Assembly (NCBI GenBank): GCA_022606425.2
Contig: JAHDVF020000729.1
Location: 2,046,001 to 2,110,000 of the forward strand
Direction of reading: 5' to 3'
Length of the DNA: 64,000 nt
Source: Lepidostoma basale
Taxonomy: Eukaryota > Arthropoda > Insecta > Trichoptera > Lepidostomatidae
A program made the translations under genes and the position numbers. Positions 21,195 through 32,194 of this stretch are shown here, piece by piece. The notes below the pieces were generated by a model. It had not been told where the DNA came from, made no database searches, and was given only the letters and a program-made list of their open reading frames with translations. Within the stretch, counting starts at the first letter, position 1. Each line of letters starts with the position of its first letter.

Positions 21195-21395
21195 TTACAA
21201 CAGGTCGTTTGAACCCAATTACTGTATATATATTTTTTTAGCTATAATATTGATTCTCGTCAAATGTGATAGGTAGCCAAACTATCGCCATTTTATTGTC
21301 ACTTGAATTCTACCCAGACCAAAGACAGTGTAACAATCACACTGCCATCGCCGGGAATCGAACCAGGAACCTTCGGTATGGAAGTCAGGGACATG
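21195..21395 (-). repeat. tRNA-derived SINE, head lost
   Basis: Minus orientation: GATAGGTAGCCAAACTATCG, then CAGACCAAAGACAGTGTAAC, then the B-box region CGCCGGGAATCGAACC. It is cut off inside the tRNA-like head by the LINE beginning near 21400. Confidence 0.7.
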
Positions 21396-21399
21396 TAAT

Positions 21400-21778
21400 A
21401 GAATACCGAAAGATGAAATAAGAAAAAAAATGTAAGGCAGATGACTGCATCATGGATAAAATTAAAAAAAGGATCTCTGAGATGGTTTGGACATATGGAA
21501 CGAATGGATGAGAGAAGAATGGTTAAAAAGATGTACACAAGCAGGGTGAGTGGAAAAAGAAGCCGAGTATGACCGAGGAAAACATGGCATGACCAAATTA
21601 ATCAATTACTAAAAGGCGGCCACATACGAAGTCGGAATAATCGACGCGCGTGCATGGTAAGATGTATGAATGTCGAGGAAACCCGAGAGTTATGCCAGGA
21701 CAAAGCATTGTGGCGATCCATCCTCTCTGCCTACCCCTCCGAGGAAATGGCGTGATGGTTAGTTAGTTAGTTTGTTAG
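21400..21778 (+). mobile_element. TTAG-tailed RTE-like LINE fragment, subfamily B
   Basis: Starts at RIPKDEIRKK, carries the eight-A frameshift also seen at 6360, and then reads KADDCIMDKIKKRISEMVWT-like sequence with further indels. It ends in GGCGTGATGGTTAGTTAGTT. It interrupts the SINE to its left. Confidence 0.78.
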
Positions 21779-21811
21779 TATATTATGAATGTGACATGTA
21801 TTGTATATATC

Positions 21812-22190
21812 TATAAAGCATGCGTAAGACAAAGGCATATGGCGTCGAAGCAAGGGCAGACACAGTAAGGACCAAACAAGTTTTGAGGACTTCCGAAATG
21901 AAGACACTGAGGACGATAGCAGGCAAGATACTGAGAGATCGCGTGAGGAACATCAGAATGACCATATATGTGAAGTTGAGGAAAATATAAGATGGAGTAG
22001 ACAGCTAAAAATGGACTGGTACGGTCATGTTCAAAGAATGGACACCATCAGACGAGACCCCTATATTGTATTGCACAATCAGCCTCATGGGACTCGTCGT
22101 GGAAGACCTCCTAAAAGATGGAAGGACAGCTGGGAATCTATCTCACAGGAGGAACAACACTCTGGAGAACAGACCACATAGATCTACAAC
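21812..22190 (+). pseudogene. RTE-like RT C-terminal fragment (family D)
   Basis: GVEARADTVRTKQVLRTSEM and KTLRTIAGKILRDRVRNI, then after a frameshift WSRQLKMDWYGHVQRMD and RRGRPPKRWKDSWESISQEE with a stop near 22180. The C-terminal motif resembles that at 53940. The clade is inferred from the H-V-x-R-M and GRP-x-x-RW pattern. Confidence 0.72.
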
Positions 22191-22199
22191 TTCTTGAAA

Positions 22200-23530
22200 T
22201 GAATTTATCATATATTTAAATATGACAAACTGATTAACACACTTTTATTTATTTTGAGATTTACTACACTCGTTTTACATTTTATAGCCAGGAAAACAGT
22301 GAACAGGATAAAATAAAACAATCCTTTTAAAATTTATCAAAGTGAAACAGGTGATACTTTTTTATGGTTTAGTTTGGTTTGAATGTAGATTTCTTCCTTA
22401 TCCAATCAAGATATAATAAGTAATTTAAGGTTTATGGTAAAATTGAGTGAACAGCCCATCTAGATTTTAAAAATATGTTATATAAAAACAAAATTTAAAA
22501 AAATCTTATAGTTATAAAAATACTGGTTTCACTAGTGTTTTAGAGTAAATTCTACAGTTTCCAGTTACTTGTCTCTAGATTTGCTGACAACTGGCAAAGC
22601 TGTTATCGAAATTTGCACAAAATGTTAATATATGTATTCTTAAATTATTTTATCTATATCTTTTTAATTTTATAATAAACTTAGAATTTTAAAAGTACAA
22701 CAATATTTTTTGAGAAAACTTTATAAACTTTTTAAATTTAACACTTTCATTTATGCTACACTGTTCTTCTACGGTATACATTTTATAAAGCATTGTAAAG
22801 GTTATTTTCATGAAATTCATAAATACATTATTTTATTATTGCCCTACAAACATTGAATGTAAGAAAACAGGGAAGAAAAAATGTTCTTTCATACTCCATA
22901 ATACGGCGAAATGTGTTTAACCTACATTGGAATAGAACAATTTTTAATAACCCAATCATAAATTATTTTAGAACTTTTTTTACAGCAGAAGCCGCCTGCG
23001 TCGACAAAAAGCCCCTCAACCGTACGGCGACACAAGGGTTTGGACTTACCCCTAATATGTTTCACGCATTGTAGGTTTTGTTCCCGGCAAGAATTATTCA
23101 TGAAACCGCTGAAAAAACGCATATTTCAGCGAAATTTTCGGGTCTTTAACTCCACCCGCTAATTTAATTAGTGCGTTCTCTCTTGCTCGTATGAATAATG
23201 GTGGCTCTGAATTATTCCCGACTTTCGGGATGATTTTAATTAATAATAGTCTTTACATATGTTTCCGAAATCTTTTCCCGCTGACAATAGTACTATTAAT
23301 ATGTAAGCGCTTTCAATTGAACTGAAGGTGTTAGTCTCTATCATATTTATTTAAGTGCTTTCGTTTTGAATATGCTCGGAGATATTTCTCTCTGAGTTGC
23401 AAACATAAGATTGCATTGTTGAAAGAGCCCTTGAATTCTTCTATCCTTGCAACCGTCTTGACAGTGAGATGTAGAATTTTCACGGTTTTCAAAGAGAGTC
23501 AAAATTTTCCGAATAGGTTTACTTGTGATA
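22200..23530. other. AT-rich stretch with a GC-richer block at 22975-23260
   Basis: No gene is recognised. The block 22975-23260 (AAGCCGCCTGCGTCGAC, TTCCCGACTTTCGGGA) appears once in the window. It has several TAATTAAT-type homeodomain-like sites near 23165-23240 and is a candidate conserved non-coding block. Confidence 0.35.
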
Positions 23531-23537
23531 AGTATAT

Positions 23538-23922
23538 TCTTCTTCTTTCTGTGTACTGTCAAGTCTCTCCAACGTTGACTCTCACCGATAGTGATGACCT
23601 GGGGAAAAATTTCCAGAATGCTATCTCTTTGCCTTCTCTGGAGGATTTTCTGTCGGGGTTACCTTCCCTTAGCTGGGTATATCTAGCTTTATGGCGCTGG
23701 AAGCTCGCCATTCGTCCTCTCTCTATCTGCTATGGCACTAAGTAATATGTGCCACATTGCCCGGGGTTCGCGGGGTCTTTAAAAATACCTCTCGTGGATG
23801 CTAGAGAGTTGGACTTGGTAGTAGTGTTGCTGTTGTAAATGCAACATGGCGCCTTACGACACTTTGTAGAGGCATACTTTCCAGCAAAACATACCCCATC
23901 GTAGCCCTACTACCCTTTTGAA
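23538..23922 (-). repeat. Short retroelement (SINE-like), copy 1
   Basis: Its inverted partner is at 30356-30745. Both copies start at TTCAAAAGGGTAGTAGGGC and end in an AAGAAGAAG tail, so the element has fixed ends and is about 385 bp long. The last 45 bases before the tail resemble the 3' end of the family C LINE at 3452. No clear pol III A box was found. The open frame at 23416 is a shadow. Confidence 0.7.
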
Positions 23923-24102
23923 TCACTAAATAAGTAAATTAAGATAACTTTATTTTATACTATATTTCATCGATATCAGTTTTCGCAATTAAGTAAGAAA
24001 CGTCCGTTTTTTAAATGAAAATTTAATAATAACTTAGTAAGACGAAACATGTCATTCCATCAAAATATGAAATTTAGTTTGAAGTTTTTACATATAATAT
24101 TA

Positions 24103-25382
24103 GGTCCTTACATATGAAATTGGCGTTTTGTATGGGAGGAACATAAAGTTGATTTTTTTTAAATATAATATATTTATTTAATCAAAGTATGTACCATTGC
24201 TATCTATGCACTTTTGCCATTTCATAGGTAGTTCATCGATCCCTTTACTAAAAAAACCATTCGGACGGGAATCAATAAAATCTTTGAAGTCAGTTTGGAC
24301 TGCCCCATCGGAGTTGAATTTTTTCCCTTGCAAGAAGTTATCCAAATTTCGAGAAAAATGGTAATCTGTTGGGGCAAGGTCTGGAGAGTACGGTGGATGT
24401 CTTAGACATTCCAATTGAAGCTTTTCTAATTTGGTAGCCGTCTGTTGTGTAGTTGTGGTCTAGCGTTATCATGAAGCAGCAGTGGCCTAGAGCGATTAAC
24501 CAGCCTCGGTTGTTTAGCAGCTAGCTTTTCCATCATGGTTTGCAGTTGCTGACAATAGACATCTGCCGTAATCGTCTGGCCAGATTTAAGAAAGCTGTAG
24601 TGAACGACACCAGCACTAGTCCACCAAACGCTCACAAGTAACTTTTTTGGAGTCAATTTTCGCTTGGGGCATGGTTTGGCTGGTTCGGCAGGGTTCAGCC
24701 ATTGCGATGAGCGCTTCCGATTATCATACAGGATCCACTTTTCATCACAGGTAATGATTCGATTCAAAATCCCTTCATTATTGTGCCGGTTGAGTAATGC
24801 AACGCAGCAGTCAACGCGCGTTTGTTGATTTGCTTCACTCAATTCGTGAGGTACCCACCTTTCAAGCTTTTTCACCTTCCCAATTTGCTTCAAGTGGATT
24901 AAAACAGTTTTATCACTAACACCGCAGCCTGCAGGTAACTCGGACGTGGTTTGCGATGGATCCGCTTCCACAATAGCCTTCAATTCTTCATTATCAACTT
25001 TGGTCTCCGGCCGTCCACGGGGCTTGTTCTGCAGGTCGAAATTTCCAGAACGAAAACGTTGGAACCAAAAACGCACTGTGTTTTCTTTTGCGGCACCGTC
25101 GCCATACACATCATTAATCCTTCGAGCCGTTTCTGCAGCACTGGTGCCACGGTGAAACTCGTACTCGTAAATAACGCGATATTTCAAGTTTTCCATTTTG
25201 TAAACTGAGTGACGCAAAGAAAAAAAACAATTGAGGAAAAAACAAATGAATTATAATTTTCAAAACACAAATACTTGAGTAAATAGCTGTATAAATTTGA
25301 ATTTGGAATTCCTAACCAAAGAGAAGATATTTGAGCTCAAAGTTGCCAGTACGGCAAAACGCCAATTTCATATGTAAGGACC
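24103..25382 (-). mobile_element. mariner transposon, 1280 bp, full length
   Basis: The 28-bp terminal inverted repeats are perfect: left 24103-24130 begins GGTCCTTACATATGAAATTG, and the right end is its reverse complement ending at 25382. TA duplications flank it (24101-24102, 25383-25384). Length, TIR size and TA target fit mariner. The gene is on the minus strand. Perfect TIRs with a single frameshift in the gene point to a recent insertion. Confidence 0.96.
24178..25196 (-). pseudogene. mariner transposase, one frameshift
   Basis: Cut-and-paste transposase of the mariner family. The start is probably the ATG at 25196 (MENLKYRVIYEYEFHRGT); the upstream in-frame ATG is less likely from family length. 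The N-terminal helix-turn-helix includes RRINDVYGDGAAKENTVRFW. The linker has WVPHELSE, a conserved mariner motif. Catalytic residues are the D of TCDEKW, the D of LLHDNARP and the final D of APTDYHF, with 34 residues between the last two (D,D34D). One base is missing just after NARP (near 24436-24441), which gives a premature stop. The C-terminus continues in another frame to FD-stop at 24178. HFF reads HFS after the third D. Otherwise the gene is intact. Confidence 0.95.
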
Positions 25383-25389
25383 TAATAAT

Positions 25390-26795
25390 TTAACAAAATC
25401 GTTCAAGAAACAATAAACACTATTTTGCACATATATGGGCATATTGAAAAACAAATATTTAGATTTTACTTAAAAATATTGCTTCTGATAGGTAAGAAAA
25501 TTGTAATTATTGGCCTAAAATAGTTATATGTGAAATATTTGGCAACAGATATTTCATGCAATTATCGCAATTTTGATTTATTTCGGAAACTTCTAAAATT
25601 GCTGAGCATAATTTTAAATAGAAATTACTACCATCTGTTTGAGAAAAACAAACGAATATCTAGAAGGATACAATTCAATAAAAAATAAATAGGTATATTT
25701 TTATAATAAGGATCCGCTTGCTTTGTGAGTAAGTGTAACTTTGTAATAGAATTCAAAACACTGTTTTTGTTCCAAGAATTCAAAACACTGTGTTGGATTT
25801 GGAGTCGACACACAACACCCCCATAACGTGTTTTGGAAGTGACCTCATCATACTCAGGTGTAAATATATCACGGTAATATACAATATTTACCCATGAGGA
25901 AGGAGGAGGTCACCTCTGAAACATGCTGTGATTAATATTTTTATTCTATAAAAATATTTAAAATATTAAATAAAAGTGGAATAAAAACAGTGTTATTAAT
26001 TATATTATACAGTACAAACGTCTTAATCTCTAATATGTCTGTCTATGAGATATAATTTTTATACTTGAGAAATGTTAATATTAGTGTGAAGATTTCTTCA
26101 TTTTACGACTAAATAATGTATATAAAAACTAATGATTATAAAATTGGACGTGTCTTGTCAGTGAAACTAACAATATGATATACTTGATTTTTAAGGAGAG
26201 TACACAAAATTAACATATTGCCTGTACATAGGCACAGATGTTTGTAAAATACTTATAAAAACATTTTTTTATATCAATTTGAAATTTATATATTTTTAGA
26301 TCTGCCAAAAATAAAGACAAATTCTTTGAATATTACATAATACAATGCATAAAGGAGATACGCTTTCTTTAATAATAGTAGATATTAATTAAGCGATCTG
26401 ATTTCAGTATAAATAGCGCTTCTAACAGCGTGGTAAGTATTATAGATTGAAAATCTTAAGAGAAAAACGTGGTAAGTATTATAGATTGAAAATCTTAAAA
26501 AAAAATTAATTAATTAGTAATGCCTACCTCTTCAGAGTGACGGCGTGATGGTAAGTCAGTTAGTTATTTTAAAAATGATTCTAAAAAATTGTGTGTTTAA
26601 AATAAAACTACTTTATTATTTGTCAAAGGCATTTAATAATTCACTTTAATTTATGAAATAAAAAAATTAAATATTTTTTCATCTCTTCTAAATATGTAAA
26701 TGAAAAAACAGGGTCCTCCCCAACAAGGCGGTTGCAATGTAGACAAAATATTTCCCTTTATTTAATGTAATTCTTTATACTGTTAGCTTCGCCAT
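25390..26795. other. AT-rich stretch with minor repeats
   Basis: Contains a small direct repeat (GTGGTAAGTATTATAGATTG at 26430 and 26469) and a 45-bp LINE 3' scrap at 26520-26565 (GACGGCGTGATGGTAAGTCA). A foldback with ACACTGT arms lies near 25750. No gene is recognised. Confidence 0.4.
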
Positions 26796-26801
26796 ATTGC
26801 C

Positions 26802-26860
26802 GGGGATGAGGAGGGGCAGGGAGAGGGGGCGGGGACGGGGGCGCGGTCCCTGGGGCCGGA
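26802..26860 (+). other. G-rich tract with G-quadruplex potential
   Basis: At least six runs of three to five G occur within 55 bases (GGGGATGAGGAGGGGCAGGG, then GAGAGGGGGCGGGGACGGGG). The surrounding DNA is AT-rich, so the tract is exceptional in the window. Confidence 0.7.
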
Positions 26861-26899
26861 AAATTGGTATCACATTTTTGACGAGGGTCAAGTGGACGG

Positions 26900-27180
26900 T
26901 GTTTGTGCCATATTTAAAGATGGGAGATGATTGAAAAACGCTTGAAATAGTTTAACAAACACGCCATCAGTTTAGTCAAAAATCATAACGTGAGGTAATG
27001 TGCTGATAATACATTAAAAAACTATTCGAGATGTGAATTTTTTTTTGTAATTACGGAAAAGTTTTCGTTCTTTAAATTAAGAATATTATTTTGGTAACCC
27101 TGAAGAAGTTAGGGCGGGAAGCTGATTGGGTCGATATAACAAAATATAGTGGTTTAAAAACAAAATAAAATTTCTCATTT
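26900..27180. other. AT-rich stretch, nothing recognised
   Basis: No gene or repeat boundary is visible. Confidence 0.4.
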
Positions 27181-27182
27181 TA

Positions 27183-27378
27183 TTTTTATATTCTTTGTAT
27201 ATACAACACATATTAAAAAAATAAAATTACTTAGACATGTTTCATAATAACATAATATTTTAAATATGTTTCTTTATAATATGTATCACTGAAGAATGAC
27301 TGATTGTCCGAAACATGTCTATGTAATTTTATTTTTTTTAACATAAGTGTTGTACTCGTATATACAAAGTATATAAAA
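27183..27378. repeat. Foldback repeat carrying a hammerhead-like motif
   Basis: The arms (about 27190-27245 and 27310-27375) share ACTTTGTATATACAACAC-type and TAGACATGTTTC-type sequence in inverted order. The right half holds, at 27289-27319, CTGAAGA, extra A, TGACTGATTGTCC, GAAAC and ATGTC. The core residues are intact; the hairpin stem is only GAC/GTC plus a mismatch. Confidence 0.55.
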
Positions 27379-27417
27379 ATATATAAAACATAATTATAAA
27401 CAAATCATATAAAATAT

Positions 27418-27715
27418 CTTCTTCTTCATCTTCTTCAGCTTGTATTGACCGTCCACTCCTGGACGTAGGCCTCCTCTCGCATTTTCCATTCTCTTCTATC
27501 CTGAGCGATCCGCATCCAGGCACTTCCGACATCGTCGCGCCAACGCAACTGTGGGCACCCAACTCCACGCTTCGCCGTCCTTGGCCACCAGCACAGCAGT
27601 TGCCTTGTCCACTTTTCATCTGGATCGCAAGCGACATGCTCCGCCCATCGCCACTTGAGGGTTGCGGTATGTCCTCATTTCTGAGTCTCTCCCGTAAACA
27701 GATACCCAACATGGC
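27418..27715 (-). pseudogene. RTE-type RT C-terminal fragment with GAAGAAG tail
   Basis: Minus strand: LKWRWAEHVACDPDEKWTRQ, LLCWWPRTAKRGVGCPQLRW, DRREWKMREEAYVQEWTVN and a stop, then a GAAGATGAAGAAGAAG tail. It is the same family as 37353-37905. The open frame with other residues here is a shadow. Confidence 0.83.
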
Positions 27716-27750
27716 TCATTATATTTGTCTTTGGGTATAGTCGAATTTTG

Positions 27751-27765
27751 CCCCCCCCCCCCCCC
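27751..27765 (+). repeat. Homopolymer of 15 C
   Basis: An uninterrupted C run in AT-rich DNA, 36 bases past the 5' edge of the RTE fragment. Confidence 0.8.
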
Positions 27766-28251
27766 TCGGAATCCAAGAGGCTGACTGTCCTGGTAGGGAC
27801 AGCAATATTTTTATATAAAATATAAAAAAGAGAAAGTGAAATAAAGCATCGTAACAACACAAAGTATGGCGAATATAGAAGAAAAAAATTGTTTTAAATT
27901 AATTTGTGTAATGCCACACTATAAATGAAGTGGTTCACATGAGAGTATAATATATTTCAATAATGATTGCGATATGCTATGTAATATTACAAGAAGTCAA
28001 ACCAAACTGAGGTAAATTAGTAGAGTAAAATTTTAGTTTAATAATTTGAGCTCAAAATTGAAAGACGCCGTTTTTGTGTAATGAGATCTATAGACATTAA
28101 GCCAAAATTATTAGAGAATATATTTCGTATTTCAGAGGTTATATTTAAGAATATTTCAGGGTGAACGCAATTAAGCGTAATATTTTTACATCGCCCATAT
28201 TGTATGTCGTATTTCATTCGAACACAAATGACGAAAGAAAAGAAAAGACAA

Positions 28252-28369
28252 GTAAACAATAAACGGGGTGAAAAAATAATTTATCCAGGAGGGAGAACAC
28301 GTGGACGACGTGACGCCACCAATGATTGCGCAATCTACACGTTCTTAACCATTGTCTCGACTGACGTCA
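28252..28369. promoter_or_regulatory. Possible regulatory module: forkhead, E-box, C/EBP and CRE-type sites
   Basis: Within 118 bases: GTAAACA (28252-28258, forkhead-like), CACGTG (28298-28303, E-box), ATTGCGCAAT (28325-28334, perfect C/EBP palindrome) and TGACGTCA (28362-28369, perfect CRE). The segment is unique in the window and more GC-rich than its flanks. The sites are seen directly; regulatory use is inferred. Confidence 0.35.
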
Positions 28370-28600
28370 AGAGATTATTCGCTCGACAAAAAAAAGTCAA
28401 TTGAGTTTTACAAATAAAACAAAGAAAAAATTTCAATTGTAAAATACAACATATAATTTTTCACACAAAACATCTTGTTTTTTCTAATTAACAGTAAACA
28501 TATTGTTAGAGAATATACAATAAAATAATATTTGAGACGTTCGAAGAGAATATTTTAAGCTTTTGGTGAATTTGAATTCAAGTCCTAGTAATATGATCTG

Positions 28601-29365
28601 ATGATGAATGTTAATAAGTCCAAGGTAATGATTTTTGAAAAGGAAGAAACCATGACAGTCTGCAACATTAGCGTGAATGGTGAAAATTTGGAGCAAGTAG
28701 TTGAGTTCGTGTATTTAGGTAGTATGTTTACAAGAAATGGGCAAGTGGAGAGGGATATTGAAAGAAGGGTTGGGGCAGGCAACAAAGTGAATGGTGCACT
28801 TAAAGTTATCATCGCAAACAAAAACCTATCCAAAAAAGCTAGAATGGCAGTGCACAATGGTGTTCTTCTACCGACCCTTATGTATGGAAGCGAAGCATGG
28901 AACTGGCAAAATAAGGATGAAAGTAGAATAAATGCAGTAGAAATGAGATCTCTTAGACGAATGTGTGGATACTCTGTGTATGATAGAGTGTCGAATGAAA
29001 ATATAAGAAGTGAATGCGGTGCGAATGATGGTGTCATGAACAAAATAATGAAAGGATCATTAAGATGGTTTGGACATATGGAAAGAATGAATGAAGAAAG
29101 AATGGTAAAAAAATTATATGTTAATGATGTAAATGGAACCAGAAATAGAGGAAGACCGAGGAAAACGTGGCACGATCAAATAAATCAAATATTGAATGTC
29201 GGCCATGTGAGGAGTCAGAGAAATCGACGCGCGTGCATGACACGATGTATGAATGTTGAGGAAGCGAGAGAAATATGTCAGGAAAAAAAAGTATGGCAGT
29301 CCATTCTTTCTGCCTACCTTTCCAGGGAGACGGCGTGATGGTTAGTTAGTTAGTTAGTTAGTTAG
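28601..29365 (+). pseudogene. TTAG-tailed RTE-like LINE, longest open copy (subfamily A)
   Basis: An open frame of 245 codons. It starts just after where the RT FADD box would be (NVNKSKVMIFEKEE), then VYLGSMFTRNGQVERDIERR, LPTLMYGSEAWNWQNKDE, SLRRMCGYSVYDRVSNENIR, GSLRWFGHMERMNEERMVKK, RNRGRPRKTWHDQINQILNV, and ends LSAYLSRETA-stop. The stop codon is the TGA of GGCGTGATGG, followed at once by (TTAG)n. The 3' UTR is therefore almost absent, as in RTE-clade elements. The endonuclease and most of the RT are missing, so it is dead despite the open frame. Confidence 0.87.
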
Positions 29366-29369
29366 CCCT

Positions 29370-29930
29370 AGTAATAATCAAGCTATGCCTTATTTTTGTT
29401 CGAATTATAAAGATACGCGCGAGCATTTTGTAATAATACAGAAATAAAAAACAAAAGCCTTTTGCGACTTGGATCTTTGTTGACTAGAGCATCTCTGTGC
29501 TGAACATCTGAAGAAGAATCTACATTTTTATTTGGCATTGCAAATTGGTTTCAGATTCACAATAGACAAAAATACCAATCTTGCGAGATGAAAAAACAGC
29601 ATCCAATTATCGAAAGGGCGGACAAGGCACGCTCAGAGATAAATACATTTCCAGAAAACAACCCCAGGACATGTTATATATAATAATTCTGTTAAGTACA
29701 GAAAACGTAATTTAAATTTGAAATTCGTTCTTTATAAGAATAATTCTCCTTTTATATTTAAATGTAAATTTACGTGGAAAATCTTTTCTTTTGAATATAT
29801 TTTCTAAATAATCTGAAACACCAAATTTAAAACATCTCTAACACAATCCAAATATTTTTTCGAATAAAATAAATATTTTTTGATAAAATTTATTTTTAAG
29901 TATTTGAGAACACCAGACAATTAATATGAA
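29370..29930. other. AT-rich stretch, nothing recognised
   Basis: No coding family, RNA gene or repeat ends visible. Confidence 0.4.
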
Positions 29931-29934
29931 AATC

Positions 29935-30065
29935 TAGAAGTTTCATTACATAATATTTTATGTAAATGACATGTTTCACCTGTCTAAGGCATTATCAAAT
30001 AATATTTCATAATGCCTTGGACAGTCAAAACATGTCATTCAAATAAAATATAATAAAACTTCTAG
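29935..30065. repeat. Foldback palindrome with GAAACATGTC motif
   Basis: The left arm (AGAAGTTTCATTACATAATA...AATGACATGTTTCACC) and right arm (AAAACATGTCATTC...AAAACTTCTAG) fold back around a short AT loop. On the minus strand the left arm gives TTGATAA-T-GCCTTAGACAGG-TGAAAC-ATGTC, a degenerate hammerhead-like order. It is related to 43770-43945 and 59060-59145. Confidence 0.6.
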
Positions 30066-30355
30066 GAACAGGCGTTTTCATTCGTATAAAAAATCCTAAT
30101 TGCTTTAGAAAAGTATAATAATAATCGAATACAATTACTCTTAAATATTTTAAGATAATGGAGACAAACATATATAATAATTTACTTTACAAGCTTGAGA
30201 CAAGCTTTAAAATATTAATGAAAATGTGTATTTACTATAAGTTTTCTTATATATTATGTGAATAAAATTATTCGTCTTGCCTAGACCTTAGCAAATATGC
30301 CGTAGTAAGTGCATTTGATAATGTCATTTACATTAAATATAATAAAACGTCGGGG

Positions 30356-30745
30356 TTCAAAAGGGTAGTAGGGCTACGATGGGGTATGTTTTGCTGGAAA
30401 GCATGCCTCTACAAAATGTCGTAAAGCGCCATGTTGCATTTACAACAGTAACACTACTATCAAGTCCAACTCTCTAGCGTCCACGAGAGGTCTTTTAAAG
30501 ACCCCGCGAACCCCGGGCAATGTGGCACATATTACTAAGTACCATAGGAGATAGAGAGAGGACGAATGGCGAGCTTCCAGCGCCATAAAACTGGATACAC
30601 CCAGCTAAGGGAAGGTAACCCCGACAGAAAATCCTCCAAAGAAGGCAAGGGGATACCACTCTGGATATTTTCCCCCAGGTCATCACTATGAAGGGTGATA
30701 GTCAACGTTAGGGGGACCTGACAAGATACAGAAAGAAGAAGAAAA
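30356..30745 (+). repeat. Short retroelement (SINE-like), copy 2
   Basis: Plus-strand partner of 23538-23922, with the same start (TTCAAAAGGGTAGTAGGGC) and AAG tail. It contains GACCCCGCGAACCCCGGGC and, near the end, CAACGTTAGGGGGACCTGAC, which resembles the family C LINE 3' end. The minus-strand open frames here are shadows. Confidence 0.7.
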
Positions 30746-30749
30746 TAAA

Positions 30750-31430
30750 AATTCTTGAAAATAAATGTTTTCATTCGTATTATTTTTTGAATATGTAGTT
30801 TTACATGATCAAGAATCAATAAATGAGAAGACTATACTTGTGGATAATTTGGTCCAAATGTTCACTAAGTTGTATACATAACACTATAAACAATGGTGTA
30901 TTTCGTACACAAAGACTTCAATCATTCAGAATATCTCTGGAATATGGACGATATTAAGACAACAGAGAGGTGTGGAAAACACGTGGCCAAGTACATATAC
31001 AACATCTGCATCATAATGTCTCGGAAGTACAAATTCGATATATTTAAAGCTGAGAATTGGGGATGACACAGAAATCCTAGTTAGCCGTAGTCGTCTATTG
31101 CACTCAGAGAGTACATGAGAACAATTGTGGACAGATTGCCGAGGCCATAAGCCACGGAATCAACATATGAATATCTGAGAATAGTCAAAGGGAATAAATT
31201 ATATTACGCTCAGCAATCCTCAAACAAAGCTGAAATTAACCGTTTGTCCAGTACGGAAGAACTCGCTTTAGTCTTAGCATATTCAGATATAAGTAAATGA
31301 CATAGTGCACACCAGAGAGAATATTTGGGATGCGAAATAATTTAATGCATTACATTATCTAGAATGTATGCTACAGTGGTTCAAAGCAAAGCGCAAACTA
31401 GCGGTTAGAGTCGCATATTTTCTGTGGCAA
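30750..31430. other. Stretch without recognised gene
   Basis: The text around 30900-31330 has a more mixed composition and resembles decayed coding DNA, but no frame gives a recognisable family. Confidence 0.3.
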
Positions 31431-31436
31431 AATTTC

Positions 31437-31775
31437 AGTAATAAATTTTCAGTTTGAAGATTGGTTTAAAGCTTAACATACTATCTATTAAGCAAAAAAG
31501 TGGTATAATACATTGAAAAATATCCTATAATAAATTTTCAGTCTGAAGATTGGTTAAAAGCTTTACATAATATCCTATAATAAATTTTCAGTTTGAAGAT
31601 TGTTATAAAGCTTTACTTACTATCTACAAAGAAAAAAAGTTATATAATACGTTGAAAAATATCCTACAATAAAATTTCAGTTTGAAGCTTAGTATTTATA
31701 CTAAAGCTTTAGCTTTACATACTATCTACAATACATAGAAAAAAAGTTATATAATACATTGAAAAATATCCAATA
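31437..31775 (+). repeat. Irregular tandem repeat, about 89-bp unit
   Basis: The phrase AAATTTTCAG recurs at 31443, 31532 and 31582, with AAAATTTCAG at 31671. The spacings are 89, 50 and 89, so the middle unit lost part of its length. Each unit also has AGCTTTACATACTATCTA and TTGAAAAATATCC. Confidence 0.75.
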
Positions 31776-31999
31776 ATTAATACGCGTGTTCTTAGAATTA
31801 AGGTTTCAACCTTATTAAAAATAATATAAATAATCAAATCGATTTAACGTCATGTCCAATCTTTGATTTATTTCCTATGTTGTAATTAATTATCTGAACC
31901 CCAATAAGAACTTAAAATTATTCTTTTAAATTTTAAATTGATTCATAATATTTGTTAAAACAAAAGCATAAACGTTCCAAAATAAATCTTTATAACATC

Positions 32000-32150
32000 T
32001 GTCAAAACTGATCATATTTGTAAACAATTTTATAATATTTTAAATATGTATCACTGAAGAAGGATCGGTTGTCCAAAACATGTCTGATGTGTAATTTTTT
32101 TTTTTAAGCTAGTGTTGTATATACAAAGTATATAAATAAGAAAATGACAA
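32000..32150 (+). repeat. Repeat with hammerhead-like motif at 32054-32084
   Basis: CTGAAGA, extra A, hairpin GGATCGGTTGTCC, AAAAC, ATGTC. The flanking ATCA (32050-32053) and TGAT (32085-32088) can pair as a proximal stem I. G12 of the core is A here. The sequence is closely related to 27183-27378. Confidence 0.5.
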
Positions 32151-32194
32151 ATAAAACATCTACAACACTAAATATTGCGAACATAGATTCGTTT

